DNA from: Chondrus crispus | Taxonomy: Eukaryota > Rhodophyta > Florideophyceae > Gigartinales > Gigartinaceae | Assembly (NCBI RefSeq): GCF_000350225.1 | Contig: NW_005179291.1 | Location: 49,454 to 113,453, forward strand | Reading direction: 5' to 3' | DNA: 64,000 nucleotides | Part shown: in pieces, positions 31,876 through 43,512 of the stretch | Numbering within the stretch: position 1 is the first letter of the stretch | Layout of the letters: every line of letters begins with the position of its first letter | Translations under genes and position numbers: made by a program | Notes under the pieces: generated by a model | Databases searched by the model: none | What the model saw: the letters and a program-made list of their open reading frames with translations, nothing else | What the model was told of the DNA's origin: nothing

Positions 31876-33714
31876 TCATGCCAATACCGTTTGGCAGAAG
31901 TCATCCACGCGTTGTTCTTCGGCTATCTCCTCTATCGTAAGAGGGGCCGGCAGGTCGTCCTGCGGAGGGGCGACCTGGGAACCGGACGTATCGGCTTCGA
32001 AGTCTTGGGCGCGATCGAGGTCCACGGCGTCGAACTCCTCGTTCTCAGCCAAGAAAGCGTCGGGTTCTTCAAGAGCAGGGGCTTCGTCGTCGCCCCTCGG
32101 CTCGTCGCGCGCTCGGGCGCGCAAATTCCTTTGGGAATTCGTTCAGTTCCTTGTCGTCACGAAGACGTGGTCGGCCTCGTGGTCGCAGCTCGTGGTGCAT
32201 ACGTGGTCCGCGGGCTCATCCGAGACATCACGAACGGTCGTGCCAGTGTAGTAGGTGGGGATGTCGTCGTCCACCTCTACAGCCGGGTGAGGGTCGTCGG
32301 CGACTCTCGGTGATAAGAGGCGTGACAGGGCGTCGGGGACCTGGTGCACGCGCCCGGGGCGGTACTGAATGGTGAAATCGTATTCAGCCAGACGTAGCCG
32401 CCACCGGGTGAGTCTTCCGGAGCTCTCGGTCAGGGACATGAGCCACCTCAGCGCGTCGTGATCTGTTCGGACGGTGAACTTCGTGCCCTCGACGTACCGG
32501 CGTAGTGTGCGGACGGCCCACACTACAGCGAAGCACTCGCGTTCCGTGGCGCTGTAGTTGCGCTCGCTGTCGTCTAACGAATAAGACCAATATCCGACGG
32601 GGCGCCAGTCGTTGGCTTCGTCGTGTTATTGCAGCAGCGTACACCCGAGTTGGTACGCGCTTGCATCGGTATCGATCATGTACGGCCGGCCGTACCGCGG
32701 AAGGGCAAGGATCGGCGGAGCGATCATCCTTGCCTTGAGGTCCTCGAATGCTTGAAGCTGGGCCTCCGTCAGGTCGTCGAAGTCGGGGTCGGCGTCCTTG
32801 CCGGTCATGTCGGTTAGCGGTCGAGCTATCTTGGCAAAACCCTTGACGAAACGGCAGTAGACGTTACACGCCCCGAGGAATGAGCGCACCTGCGTCAGCG
32901 TCCTCGGGAACGTGAACGTCTTGAAGGCGTGGGCCGCCGTGTCGGCCACGCTGAGCTTACCTGGGGATATCACGTGCCCCAGGTAATACCCCTTCGGACG
33001 GAAGAAGCTACACTTCTTGAGCTTGAAGGATATACAGGCGGTCCTCAACAAGCTCAAGAAAGTGTCGGGGTGTTCGGCGTGCTCCTCGTGCGTTCGGGAA
33101 AAAACTATGACGTCGTCGAGGTATACGAGACATATCTGCCATCTTACGCCGGACAAGATGATGTCCAATCCACGTTGGAAGGTGGCTGGTGCCCCTTTGA
33201 GTCCGAACGGAATACGCAAATGGCGAAACGTACCCATATGCGTGGTGAATGTGGTCTTATCCCGGTCCTCCGGCGCGACCGGGATTTGCAAGTAGCCTGA
33301 ATTGCAGTCGAGCGTAGTGAAGACGGCTGCATCCCCTAACGAATCGATGCAGTCCTCCATCCGGGGCAGCGGATACGAATCCGCTGCCGTCTTTGCGTTG
33401 AGACGTCGGTAGTCAACGCAAAACCGAAGAGAGCCATCTTTCTTCGGGACGAGCACCACTGGCGGAGCCCACTCGGTGCTCGCGGGTTCGATAACTCCGG
33501 CGTTCAACATCTTGTTGACTTCTTTAGCGACCATCTCACGCATGGCGGGCCCCTTTCGGTAGGGCATAGAACGACTCGGTTTCGTCCCGACCTCGAGTGA
33601 TATGCGGTGCTCCGTTGCCCGTTTCGTACCGAGCGCACCGCTCCACAGACTCGAATGCTTACGGAGCATGTCGAGTACCTGTGCGAGGAGCTTGTCATCG
33701 TCGATGTATGACAA
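31876..33714 (-). pseudogene. Reverse transcriptase and RNase H of chromovirus 1, three in-frame stops
   Basis: From the insertion point of the solo LTR: primer-grip region, FCVDYRRLNAKTAADSYPLP, catalytic VYLDDVIVF (the YxDD box), thumb and connection, then RNase H with IDTDASAYQLGCTLLQ and TDHDALRWLM. All segments share one frame, broken by TAA at 32626, TGA at 32143 and TGA at 31876 before integrase. Substitutions rather than indels dominate. The first Asp block reads TLDCNSGYLQI. The frame upstream of 33714 runs into the nested LTR; the hydrophobic first 34 residues a gene finder would call are LTR sequence. Confidence 0.88.
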
Positions 33715-34823
33715 TGTAGTGCAATGTGCCTGTCGGGCGGGAACCAGGGTCCAACGGTCCGGCAACAACACAACCAACAAACAACAACCGACAAGAGTTG
33801 CCGACGGCACAGCCCTACGGAGGGTCGGAGTCTCCCTTTCCTTTTAAGTGGGTTTGCGGCCTACAGTAGCTCAAGTCCCTGATAGGGGGGCAAAAAGGAA
33901 GATGCCGGGCCCGGGACAAATGGTGGTAGAGTCTTGTACAGGCAGATGCCCGGCGAGTTCGGGGCGGTGATTAAGAATCCGGGCCCGATGGGTCGTAAAG
34001 CCAATGCTCGCTGAACGCCTGGCACACCTTATACCCTTGATAAGGTCTTAGACGCGGGCGTCGCAACGCAGCCCGACGGGAATTAGCAACCACGTAGCAG
34101 CGCTACACCTCTGTACTGCCCGATGGCAAAGTACCGACACCGGAACGGTCGCAACCTGTATCCGATGGAACCAACACTGTCCTGTATACACAACAGGACC
34201 TTCGAGGGAGACGTCGTTGCAACAGCCTCCGTCGGTGGACGTAAACAAGTAGCAGCGCTACACCCACGTGTCGCCCGATGGCTAAGACACCTACACCGGT
34301 CCGGTCGCAACCAAAGCCGATAGCACCAACAACAAACAAAAGAACCAACACAAGAGCCCGATGACTCCAGTCGTCACAATGCGGATCGCAATCAGGCACT
34401 GTGGAACCACCACAAGATAACGGAATAGAAATAGAGATAGAAATAGAAAAGGATAGGTGAAATAAAGGAAAAGGAAAGGCAACCCCCGAGCGCAAAGGAT
34501 AACGTAATCTGTGGTAAAAGGGAGCGTCTTGGGAAAGACGGACTTCGACCAAGGCGATATTCAACTCTGGCAACTCGGGTTACCTTTACTGACTTTGTGG
34601 TCAGAGGGCTAAGGTACATATCGCCCCGCCGGAGCCACTACAGTAGCTCTCGGCGCAAGATCCTAGATCTAATCTAATGTTAAATAACTAATATGCAACT
34701 AATTAAAATTAATGATTAAAATAATAAAGTGAAATAATTTTCACTTGTCACCGCCCAATTTGTCATACCCCTCAATTCCTTTTCTGTTCACCCCCTCACG
34801 GTGCAGCCGATTATTGCACTACC
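33715..34823 (-). repeat. Solo LTR of family B nested in chromovirus 1 pol
   Basis: 1109 bases related to the LTRs of chromovirus 2 (48439-49485 and 61127-62171): same start TGTAGTGCAATGTGCCTG, shared GTAGCAGCGCTACA and CCGAGCGCAAAGGATA blocks. Duplication GACAA at 33710-33714 and 34824-34828. Its end is TACC instead of TACA. It split the pol frame between DLS and YIDDDK; excising it with one duplication restores the frame phase (1114 bases). Confidence 0.9.
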
Positions 34824-35803
34824 GACAAGTCCATTTCTTTTTCCCAATCCTTCGGCGAATTTTCGGGATCCTTATTTGTGGCTCGCGCAGTGCCCTCCCT
34901 CGATGATGGGCACTCCGTCGGCCGATCGTTGGTGCCGGCGTGATTTTCCTCGGCGACCTTATTTTCCGGGGAGCTTTGTCGGCCAGCTCCCCCTCTTCCG
35001 GCTTGCACGTCCAAGTCGGTGAGATGCAGCGCGTGTGCGATCTCCGCCCCGACTCGGCGCTCGGGCGTCAGTATCGCCAGCGGATTGCGCTTCGCGTACC
35101 CGACGACGGTGCGCTTCCGGAGCCGCCTCTGTTGGCGGGAAAAATTCGCGACGATCACTTCGAAGGTCTGGTTCGGTAAGACCTCGGCTACACCATTCGT
35201 CAGCTTCACTCCGTGTCGACGTTCGAGTGACGGCTTTGGTTCCAAGAAAACGAGGCCGCTCCCCGCCGTGGTGACGCGTATCCGTGCTTGCGACATCGCG
35301 GGGATCGTGACCCATCGTGCGACACGGATCGTCTGCGGAGCTTCTTCGGGAATCTCAGCCCTGCTTGACTGGCGTCCGTGGCGCCGGGTTGAAGGAGACG
35401 GGTCCCCCTTCCCATCGACAATGGCGACGGAGCCACCTTGTCGGAGCTCGAGCCTCTGCGCATCAATGTCGATACTTCGAACGTGCGCATCGATGAATGC
35501 AGTGCCCAGAAGGACGGGCACCGAGAGCTGGTCGGCGACCGCGAACGGAATGCGGAACGTCGTGTTCCGCAGCCGGACGGCCAGCTGCACGACCGCAGTC
35601 AGCTTGAGCGGGTTACTGTTCGCGCCTGCCAACCGTGGCAGGGGTGCGTCGCGTACGACGTAGCGCGTCCAATCGGGAGGAAGGTCGGCCTTCCTCACCA
35701 AGTTATACCCCGAGCAGGTATTGACTTTAACGGTATGAGGCTTGAACTCGTTCCCCTCGGTTGCGATCGAACAGAGGACGTTGTATATCTTCGATGTCAT
35801 CAA
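34824..35803 (-). pseudogene. Aspartic protease region of chromovirus 1, active site lost
   Basis: The retropepsin normally cuts the Gag-Pol polyprotein. Here the active-site block reads VKVNTCSGYNLVRKADLPPD, where the related element 2 has VLDTGAGPNLVRKSELP, so the catalytic Asp is Asn and the Gly has gone. The rest of the fold is recognisable (FAVADQLSVPVLLGTAFIDA). The frame ends in the nested LTR. About 130 residues of polar linker precede RT. Position between gag and RT confirms the assignment. Confidence 0.8.
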
Positions 35804-36264
35804 GCAGATGACACCGTCGACTACCTTCGGTGACGACGGCTCGGCCAGGTCGTTCCGCTTGGGCCGCCGGCGCCGGTTCCGGCTTCTCTTCCATGGTCTT
35901 CTGCGTCGGTCGCGGGGCGTCCGTCGGTCGGTGACGTCCTCGCGTTAAGTGGCGTTCGTACGCGACTTGATTTCTTCTGGCCGTCCCGGACCCCGTTGGG
36001 TCGGGCCGCCGGCGCGTTCGAAGCGCTTCTTGTTAGGCACGTGGCTCACGGCGGCCACAGTGCCTTCCTCTAGGCGGGCCGGGATCTCGGTGGCCTCGGC
36101 GCCTTTGTCCTCCCCCACCTGACTTACGGAAGTCTCGGTGCGCTCGTGCAGGGTTGAGGGGAATCTTATACGCAAACATTCCCCTCCTCCGCCGGGGTTG
36201 AATCGTAACGGGTCTAGGTTGGGGTGACAAGACTGCTCACGCGACCGCGCGAACGTAACTGTCT

Positions 36265-38817
36265 TTACTGGGTTTTCGAACTACCCGAGCTGTCGGAACT
36301 ACCCGCCTTGCTATCGTTAGCTAGCGCGATGACGGGTCCCTGGCTGTGGTGGTGCGCGTCGTTCCCCCACCCCGGCCGGGCATCTTCTACGAAGTAATCG
36401 GATACTTCCCGACCTCGAATTGCAACGTCCAGCCGTTGCAATATTTGAGGGGCGGCGAGAACCGGCTCTCCTCCGCCTTCTTCCGTGGGCTGGGGGTTCG
36501 GATCCCCAACCCAATCTTGGAGGTACGTTCTGTACCCCTTGGGGCAACTGGGGACGGCCCCGGTCGCCTCTTCTATCTCGACGGGGATACCGCGTATCCA
36601 TCCGACGAGGATCACGCCGATCCCTTTGATCGGTTCCCGGGTGTCGATACCCGCCTTCGCGAGGGGCGAAACGGACGCCCCCATCCGATCGGTTCGGGTT
36701 ACCTCGCCGTGGGCCTCGGTCTTCCCGCGTAGACTGCTGGATGACATTGCGCATCCCGGGACGCGTCTCCATCTGATAGCGGTAGTTCCGGTACGCCGTG
36801 AACTGACGTTGTTCAGGTGACAGGAACGGGCACGCGTACATGGAGTGACCGTACGTCCGGCACAGCCCGCAAACGTACGCCCTGCCATCCGTCGACGCGA
36901 ATGTCGCTGCGTGTCGTGCCTACTCGTCGGTGAGTCGAGGCACGTAAGGCGGCACGCGATGCCCTTCTCGACGGGAGATATCCAGCTGTGCCATGTTGTG
37001 GTTCGGACCACCCGTGGTTTTCGGCGTGCGGGCGAACGCAGTCGCGTAGCTTCCGGTCGATCCCGTGGAAGCTGGCGTTGGAGGTCGGCCTCCTGCGCGA
37101 TCGAAGCCTTGCGTAATGAGGACAGGGTCGGCGTGCCACTCATCTTCTCTAATGTGGAGGGCGGTCGCCGGCGAACTTGTTCCGTGCGACCTCGGAGTTC
37201 GGACTCCCTTCGCTGCCGGCTTCGGATCCGGCAGCGGCAAACCGCGACGAGCGCGGTAGGTTGTTCCCTCAGCCGATGCGATACGGCGAATCGTTGAGAG
37301 TTCGGTCTTTTGTTGTCCGGGAAACCTTTGCGTCGTCTCTGCCACTACGGCCCGGGTCGCAGTGGACAACCCGCGCACGAAGTAGTGCGCGAGGGCTTGT
37401 TCTGAGAACACGGCCGTGCATCGGAACGCGGCGGATTCCAGCCGGTCCGCGAAAGTGTTCTCGGTTTCGTGAGGAAGCTGTCGCGCGTGCGCGGCAGCAT
37501 CAAACGCTTCCCCTAACACGTCGTCGGTTAGGTAGCGTTTGATAAATTGGTTTACGAGACCAGGCCAGCTCGTGTCGTCGTGGAGCTGGCCGGCGCGGAG
37601 GCCGCGCATGGTGTAACTCGTATACAACCGCTCCGCGTTCCGGCTCGAGGAAGTGAGCGAAGACACGGATTGCCACACCTTCGGTCATGTGTTGGGCGTT
37701 GAAGGTTACCCTGATATCCTTCAGGAACGGGAGCAACTGAATCGCATCAGTACCGTCGAAGCTCTTCATCGTGGGTCGGAGCCCACAGCAGCGTTGGACG
37801 TACTTGGCGATCCGTCCCGCGTCACCCGAGGTAACGAGCCTCGAGGTGTGTTCCAACCGATAAATCCGGTAGTTCGCGACGGCGCTGAACTCCTGTATCA
37901 TGGTGTGGACGGGCTCGACCCCAGGTTCGGCGGGACCCAACGTTCCGAACGGAGTGACGGGCAGTGGTCGGACATCGACGGGGCTGGGATGCGCGGTAAG
38001 ATCCGCCGGCTGGTAGCCGCCCCAGCGAGGATCGAAGGGGAGAATCGGTTCCCCTGATCCGCAGGCGACTCCTCCACGGCCCTGGTCTAGTTCGGTCGGT
38101 ACCTGTCGTGACTGCCGCATGCTTCCGGGGACATGCGGCAGGGCTTGAGTTTCGGACGCGAAGTTCGTGTCCGCCGTAGGCTTGATTTCCTCCGCCCTCC
38201 GGCTGGTGACGGCACCAGCCAGGGCCACTCTTGCGATCCGGACGCGCCCGGAGGGACAGTGGCACCGGGCCCACTCGAGGGGGCTCCGGGCGGCCTCTCG
38301 GCCGAGGTCTGTCCATCTTACGGGCACGGCGGCGCGTTGAGTTAAGTTCCGCCGCCATGTGCGCGAACGCTCCCATCTGTTTGGCAGATGGGAAGGGTTG
38401 TGGGTCTCCTCGAACCCGGGAGTTTGCACTCGCGGGTCGACCCGCAACCTCTACAGCGGCGGAATCAATGCGCGCGTCCTCGACCAGCAGCACACGGGCG
38501 TGTAGCTGGTCGACGAGCGCGCGCAGGTTCTCCAAGGACTGAGTTACGCGCTCGAACCTTCCTTCGCGGAGGGAGCGCAACTATTCTATACAGCGGGCGT
38601 AGAAGCTGTCGGAGACGTCGATACGGAGAGATGTCCGGACATCCTCGATGTATTCCGCGATGCGATCGTACATCGCGCGAGCGCGTCCTTCGGAGAAGTC
38701 GGGCGACGGTTCGCGGTCCCGAGGACCTGCGTCGCCGTCGCCCACTTAGACGCGTAGCGCGGCCTCTCGCACATCCGCCGGCTCGGATCGGATCGAGGTC
38801 GGGTACTCGGCGCTCAT
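36265..38817 (-). pseudogene. gag of chromovirus 1, multiply broken
   Basis: Capsid/nucleocapsid precursor. Likely start ATG at 38817 (MSAEYPTSIRSEPADVREAA), with in-frame stops soon after. A coiled-coil region lies at 38580-38440 (SLENLRALVDQLHARVLLVE). The capsid N-terminal half is in a second frame (ANYRIYRLEHTSRLVTSGDA, about 37900-37650) and the second half in a third (SWPGLVNQFIKRYLTDDVLG), with a TAG at 36920. A CCHC zinc knuckle CGLCRTYGHSMYAC follows near 36860-36820. At least two frameshifts and three stops. Confidence 0.8.
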
Positions 38818-38875
38818 CTCAACGCATACGGACGCGGAGGTAAAGGACGACCTTCTCGGCGTGATCTTTAAGGTC

Positions 38876-38893
38876 TTCTAGGTGGGGAGACCA
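38876..38893 (-). promoter_or_regulatory. Primer binding site of chromovirus 1
   Basis: One base inside the 5' LTR the minus strand reads TGGTCTCCCCACCTAGAA, starting with the TGG that pairs with tRNA CCA. Element 2 has the same 18 bases with one change, so both use the same tRNA. Which tRNA is not determined. Confidence 0.75.
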
Positions 38894-38894
38894 G

Positions 38895-39526
38895 TGTCGC
38901 ATAAACGCCCCACACACGGCAGAGGGTTGTTCGCGATGTTCGGCGGAAGACCCCGGATCGGCGTACCGAGGGTCTTGAACCAACCAACGCCACCGGAAGC
39001 GGGCCGGTAGCGGGTGGTAGAGCGTGGTCGGCGGGGACGCGCGCGTAGGAGAGCGGATCGACGCCTCGATGCCCGGGAGCAGTACCGGTTGACGATCCTG
39101 TACTGACGGGCGGAGGCGGATCGCAGCTCGCCGCGGTGTCGCGCGCGTCCACTACCCGCTCGGTGGTAACTACTCGCGGAACGGCGCTGTGAGTAGAGTA
39201 AGCTGGGTAGTCGACCGTCGGTGGAGGGTTGCCTGTCCTCCGTCCCCTCCGCCGGCGGTCGCTCCCTATATTTATTGTACAGGTTAATCTAGAGGCTACA
39301 GTACTGTACGGTCCGTACTGTAGTCAGCTACTGTAGACAGTGCGGGCCGTCCCGCACTGTAACGCTGTCAGCCGCCGGTGCTGGCAGCCCACGTGTAGTA
39401 CTCGGGTGGTACACGTGTTGGTGCGCGCGCTGTAAGGGATGCGCGCGCGCCCGCTGCAAGGTCCGTAACTTACAGCGTTAGATCCAAATCTAAATCTAAT
39501 ACAACGCCGTCGGTAGTTATGCTACA
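38895..39526 (-). repeat. 5' LTR of chromovirus 1 (LTR family A)
   Basis: 632 bases, pair of 23831-24462, about 95 percent identical by eye. Drives transcription on the minus strand; the AT-rich TATA-like AATAAATAT lies at about 39268-39280. Confidence 0.9.
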
Positions 39527-42314
39527 ACGGGAAGCCTCGCCTTCCTCTTCCCCATGGCAGGTGTGTTCATCTTCCGTCTCTTCGACTGAAGGCGTCACCA
39601 CGGCACCTCCATTGCGATGATGTAAACCATCTTCTTCCTGCCACCCGTCGCGGTCCTTTCGCCAGTACGGATGAAACATTGCGTGGAGTGGAAAATTGCT
39701 CACTCCCGACACACCTTCTCCCTGAAAAATTGATGCCACACGAACAGCATGCCTGCAAGGAATTCCGGTGGAATTTGACCAAGAGCATGAGCAAAGACCT
39801 CCAACGTAGGGCTTGAGAGGCATGCTGACGGGACACAGCACCCGGTGCACTTGGACTTTCTCGTCACGTGAAGAATCTGAGCGACACACGTAGAACTCAA
39901 TAAAGCTCCCAAACCTCATATTGTCAACCTGTTGACGACCTCTCAGGCTATATCGAGGCGCATGTTCAACTGACTTTAAAAAAAATGCTCCAGTCCAGTT
40001 GGCATTATGCCTTGCACTACACGCCCCCATAACTCGTTATCGTAACCTTACTGCTTCACCAATAGGAGGTATCGCCGATCTTTGAATATTTCACCCTTCC
40101 CTTTCAGCTTTCGTTCTAACGACGTGCGTTCGAAGTACCGCTCCATTTCTGTAGGTATGAGAGCCATCCTGATGTCGCGGCGCATCACCACACGCTGGTA
40201 TGTTGAGTTGGCTGACTCTGAATATCAGGAGCCCTGGAAGAAAAATCGAGGACCACAAGTGGTCCGGTTGAAGCATTTCACAGACAATTCAGGATTGAAG
40301 TGGTACAACGTCGAGTACCAGCGGGGAAGTGGGGACTCGGCGAAGTACAATGACTCGAATGCCTCCCGTCGCCCCAAAAACTGCGTTTCGCTATTACTGG
40401 ACCTTAGTCGGTGAAGATCATGTGTCATTTGCGGCGCAATAGCAGAACTACTCCTACCACTTGTGTATTTCGCAGTATTCCTTTTCTGATTCTGATTCAG
40501 ATGCCAGTCGTCAAAGAATGACGAGGGCATCTGGTACGACACACTGTATCGCACTAATGAAAGCAAAATCATGATCACATGCCCAAACTCGCGGGGATAC
40601 ACCCATGCACGCAACAAACTGCCGAACAAACCACCCGAAACCTTCTGTATCCTCTGATGGGATAAATCCCATGAAGTAAATGCAAATAGACCGATTATTT
40701 GATCGCCCTGATATGTTGACCAACGGGATATTGTAGCGATTCGCCAACGCCTTCGCATCTATAGCAACTCCAGGAACGACGCAGTACCGCATATAGTCCT
40801 CCCGTCAGTCTGGAAACGACCAGAAAACTGCGTGAAGTGTGCGGTTTTCTGCCACACGAGTTCTTGCAAACATATCCGGCATCTTGGTCGTCAGCTCGAG
40901 AAGATTTTGAATTAGAAAATGGGAGTCTCTTTCGGCCGGGTGATTTTTGCGTAGATGCCATCGTAGTTTTCTGCCCAAAGCTTGACAGTTTATCAGAAAT
41001 CCGTATTTGTCCTCCAGGTGGCGCACGATATCCTCCGTCGGCACTAATGATTTATGCTTCATATTAATTGCCTCTTTCAGGATTGAAGCTGGTAGAATCC
41101 GCATCATTGTGTCCGTGGATGCCGGGTGCGCATGCCAGCCTTCCAGATACCTCGCAGAGTGGTATTTATCAAGATAATCGAGCCCATGAAGCCCTTCCCC
41201 TGCCCCTTCGCACTCTGTAGATGTTGTGAACACTGAAAGTTTGAAGCCACACGTCTCTTTCAGGACATGATCGTCGCCAAATGGACACACAAAGTCCACT
41301 CTCTGCGGCTGCTTCCGGCCGCTGCTGTCATCATTCTTCTCATACCCGTATGAAAATTTTCTGATTGTCATGCCGTACCCGAAGAACTCTAAAATGTGTT
41401 TTAACTCTTTTACGATATCACCGCCTTCCGTTGCTATATTGACGGATTGGAGATACCCTTCAATTATGTCTTTCAGCTGGAGCTTTACGATTTCCTGTAA
41501 TGACTCTTCCTCGTCCAGATCCAGATTTCCAAGATTCTCAAATACCGGCCAGTCCCTCGAAACAGCGAGGCACAAATTTTCATCGCCAAATTTTTCAGCG
41601 AAGTCCGGACAAATTCTAACGGCAGTGCGTTTTACAGGCCTTGAAGGTATTCGCGATGCATACGCATCTTCTTTTCGGCATATGCTCAATCCGAAAGATC
41701 CATTTTCACCAGACGTGCCCCGTTCCGTAGCGTTGAAAGAGATGAACTGCTGCTCGATACCAGGGTAGTGCGTGACAATACTCTCCCTTATTCGCATCAT
41801 ACGCTGCAGTCTGTCCCTCTTCGTAAAACAATTACCATCTAGTTTGTGATTGTGCTCGGAGCAAAAACGCATCTCCCACACTTCATCTTGCTTTCGTAAT
41901 TGAGCAATTAGGCTAGCCTGGCACCTCCGGTAGGGAACGGCGTCCGGCGCAGTTTTTTGGTGCTTTATACCAACGACACCGCAGACGAACGCGAATGAGC
42001 CATTCACTATTTACGTACGTTTTCACATAAGGCTGCCCAAGGCAATGCCCTGCGAGGAGTAATTTCTCCACATACGAGAAAAAATTGGATACCTTTTCCA
42101 CATATTCCACTCTGACAGACTGTACTCTGTTGCTGAAGATTTTTGTTCCTGGAAGTTGCAATAGGGCGCAAGGTGATAGTGCACTATTTGAAACAGCTGG
42201 TGCAGTATTCGAGAACTCATCAGTTATCGATATCCAGGCTAAAGTCGACTTTTTTATATTGTCGACAATGCCCAGGTCACATCCATTTGCAAGACTGAAT
42301 GACTTTGCAAGCAA
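39527..42314 (-). pseudogene. MULE transposase (FAR1-like zinc finger, MULE core, SWIM finger)
   Basis: Mutator-type transposase. From the right: a WRKY-GCM1/FAR1-like zinc fold (FAFVCGVVGI ... RRCQASL ... MRFCSEHNH), a helical linker, then the MULE core. The core has IDAKALANRYNIPLVNISG (first Asp), WACDHDFAFISAIQ (second Asp) and CDWHL-like DWHLNQNQKRN. The SWIM finger CSCSWSNSTGIPCRH is near 39770. A TGA at 40805 splits N-terminus and core in the same frame; frame changes occur near 42010, 40525 and 40100. The last about 100 codons lie across chromovirus 1 at 23523-23825. The 2314-1913 part of the 42-kb region supplies the N-terminus. Confidence 0.85.
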
Positions 42315-42396
42315 CCATTGGACGGGGTAAATTTCCTTCTGTTGCAGTGGAATACATACCTTGCTGTGTCGGCTGTGGCACTACAGGTTCAAGCTC

Positions 42397-43431
42397 TTAG
42401 ACAGTGCTATGTGCTGAGAAAAGCTCACCACACCGTAAGAGATGACCCCTTTGGCGGTGCTGGCTGTACATCTCTATGCCACCGTTTGTGAGTGAAACGC
42501 TTCTACGACGTTCTTGATTCATGACCTCCACAACACTTGACACAATACGTGAAGAACTCACATTACATTTCATTATGAAATCAATAAAAGCGTCGAAACA
42601 GAATTGCCTATACCCTTCCGTAACTTTTTTCGAGTAGATCGAATACATTGGCAATTTTTCTCCACTTGCGGGCCCCAGCGTGAACGTCGAGCATGCTGCC
42701 AAGACGTAAAAACCACAGCTATGTCCATCAAGTTGGTTTTCAAACCCCAGAACCGAGGACATGTAGTTTTTTTCTTCGATTCGAAATTTAGCTTTTCGAT
42801 AGAGAAGGACGAAAAACGCACGCAGTAGATGTAGGACACTTGTTGGCGACTTCCACCCCAAACTGTCCCCCCAATATATCCTGGCGCGACCGCACTCTGG
42901 TTCCGGGACTACAAAACACATTCCCCAATGACTATCAAGATTGATGGGGATTGTGATAGTAGGCATATATTGAAACCCTTCAGTGAGTATTGCAAAAGCC
43001 TCATATCCGGACTAGTACAGTTCGAGCTCCACAGTATTTCTCTCTAACGCGAGGGCGTAGTGGCTGGCCTGCGCACGTAATATGAAACCAAGCTGACATG
43101 ACGCAAGGGCTACCGATGGTTTGGGAGTAAGTGCCAATAAAGCAGCATTTATCATGGTGTTATCACTTTGATCTCCTGCTTCCAAGCATTTCAACCATTC
43201 TGCACTGTAGCCTGCCTTCCCTTCATCCGTCAGATGCTCTACAATCTCGGAGTCTTGACCGAACTTCAGTTTCTCCATACTTGGCCATACACTTTGGAGC
43301 GAGCTGGCACATTCGCTCGACAATTGTTGAACCGTTGAGTGCAAGATGCATAATGACGTGTTCCGTAGGATCTTGCAAATGAAGTTTGTGGTATTTTTCT
43401 GTCCAGGCGCCGGCGCAGACGCCCGCACCAT
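42397..43431 (-). pseudogene. Ulp1-type (C48) cysteine protease carried by the MULE, one nonsense codon
   Basis: Ulp1 proteases cleave SUMO-like modifiers; MULEs of the Kaonashi type carry such genes (family knowledge). One frame runs from 43431 to 42397 with a single TAG at 43012. Before it: a Ulp1 N-terminal piece, DNTMINAALLALTPKPSVAL. After it: the His site NLDSHWGMCFVV, the Asp site IYWGDSLGW, the Gln before the nucleophile and the Cys in ENQLDGHSCGFYVLAACSTF. All catalytic residues are present. It lies directly upstream of the transposase on the same strand, 80 bases apart, so both belong to one element. Confidence 0.85.
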
Positions 43432-43439
43432 GCACGTAT

Positions 43440-43512
43440 GTGAAGCGGAGACACTTGGAATTAGAGACGTCGTGTTGTGTGAGGTAGGTGCGTACCTATC
43501 GCCAGCGCGGTT
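43440..43512. other. Short spacer at the 5' side of the MULE
   Basis: Should contain the outer end of the MULE. No inverted partner was found near 23.25 kb, in line with MULEs lacking long terminal repeats. Confidence 0.35.

Larger units (their letters stand above)
23831..39526 (-). mobile_element. Ty3/gypsy chromovirus element 1, giant, with two nested solo LTRs
   Basis: LTRs at 23831-24462 and 38895-39526 (632 bases each) start TGTCGCATAA and end TTATGCTACA on the plus strand. Target duplication ACGGG at 23826-23830 and 39527-39531. Read on the minus strand: LTR, primer site, gag, protease, RT-RNase H, integrase, chromodomain, a 5.4-kb 3' module, LTR. Removing two nested solo LTRs and their duplications leaves about 13.9 kb. 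By eye the LTRs differ at about 30 of 632 positions, so the insertion is fairly old. gag and pol carry several stops; it cannot move on its own. Confidence 0.9.

Noticed and set aside
33715-33810. Hydrophobic N-terminus (CCLLVVLL) of the RT frame as a signal peptide.
   Set aside because: It is encoded by the nested solo LTR B, beyond the insertion point.
23831-39526. Three LTR A copies in a row, looking like a tandem array of two elements sharing a middle LTR.
   Set aside because: The middle copy has its own duplication (TCCGC) and the outer two share ACGGG, so it is one element with a nested solo LTR.
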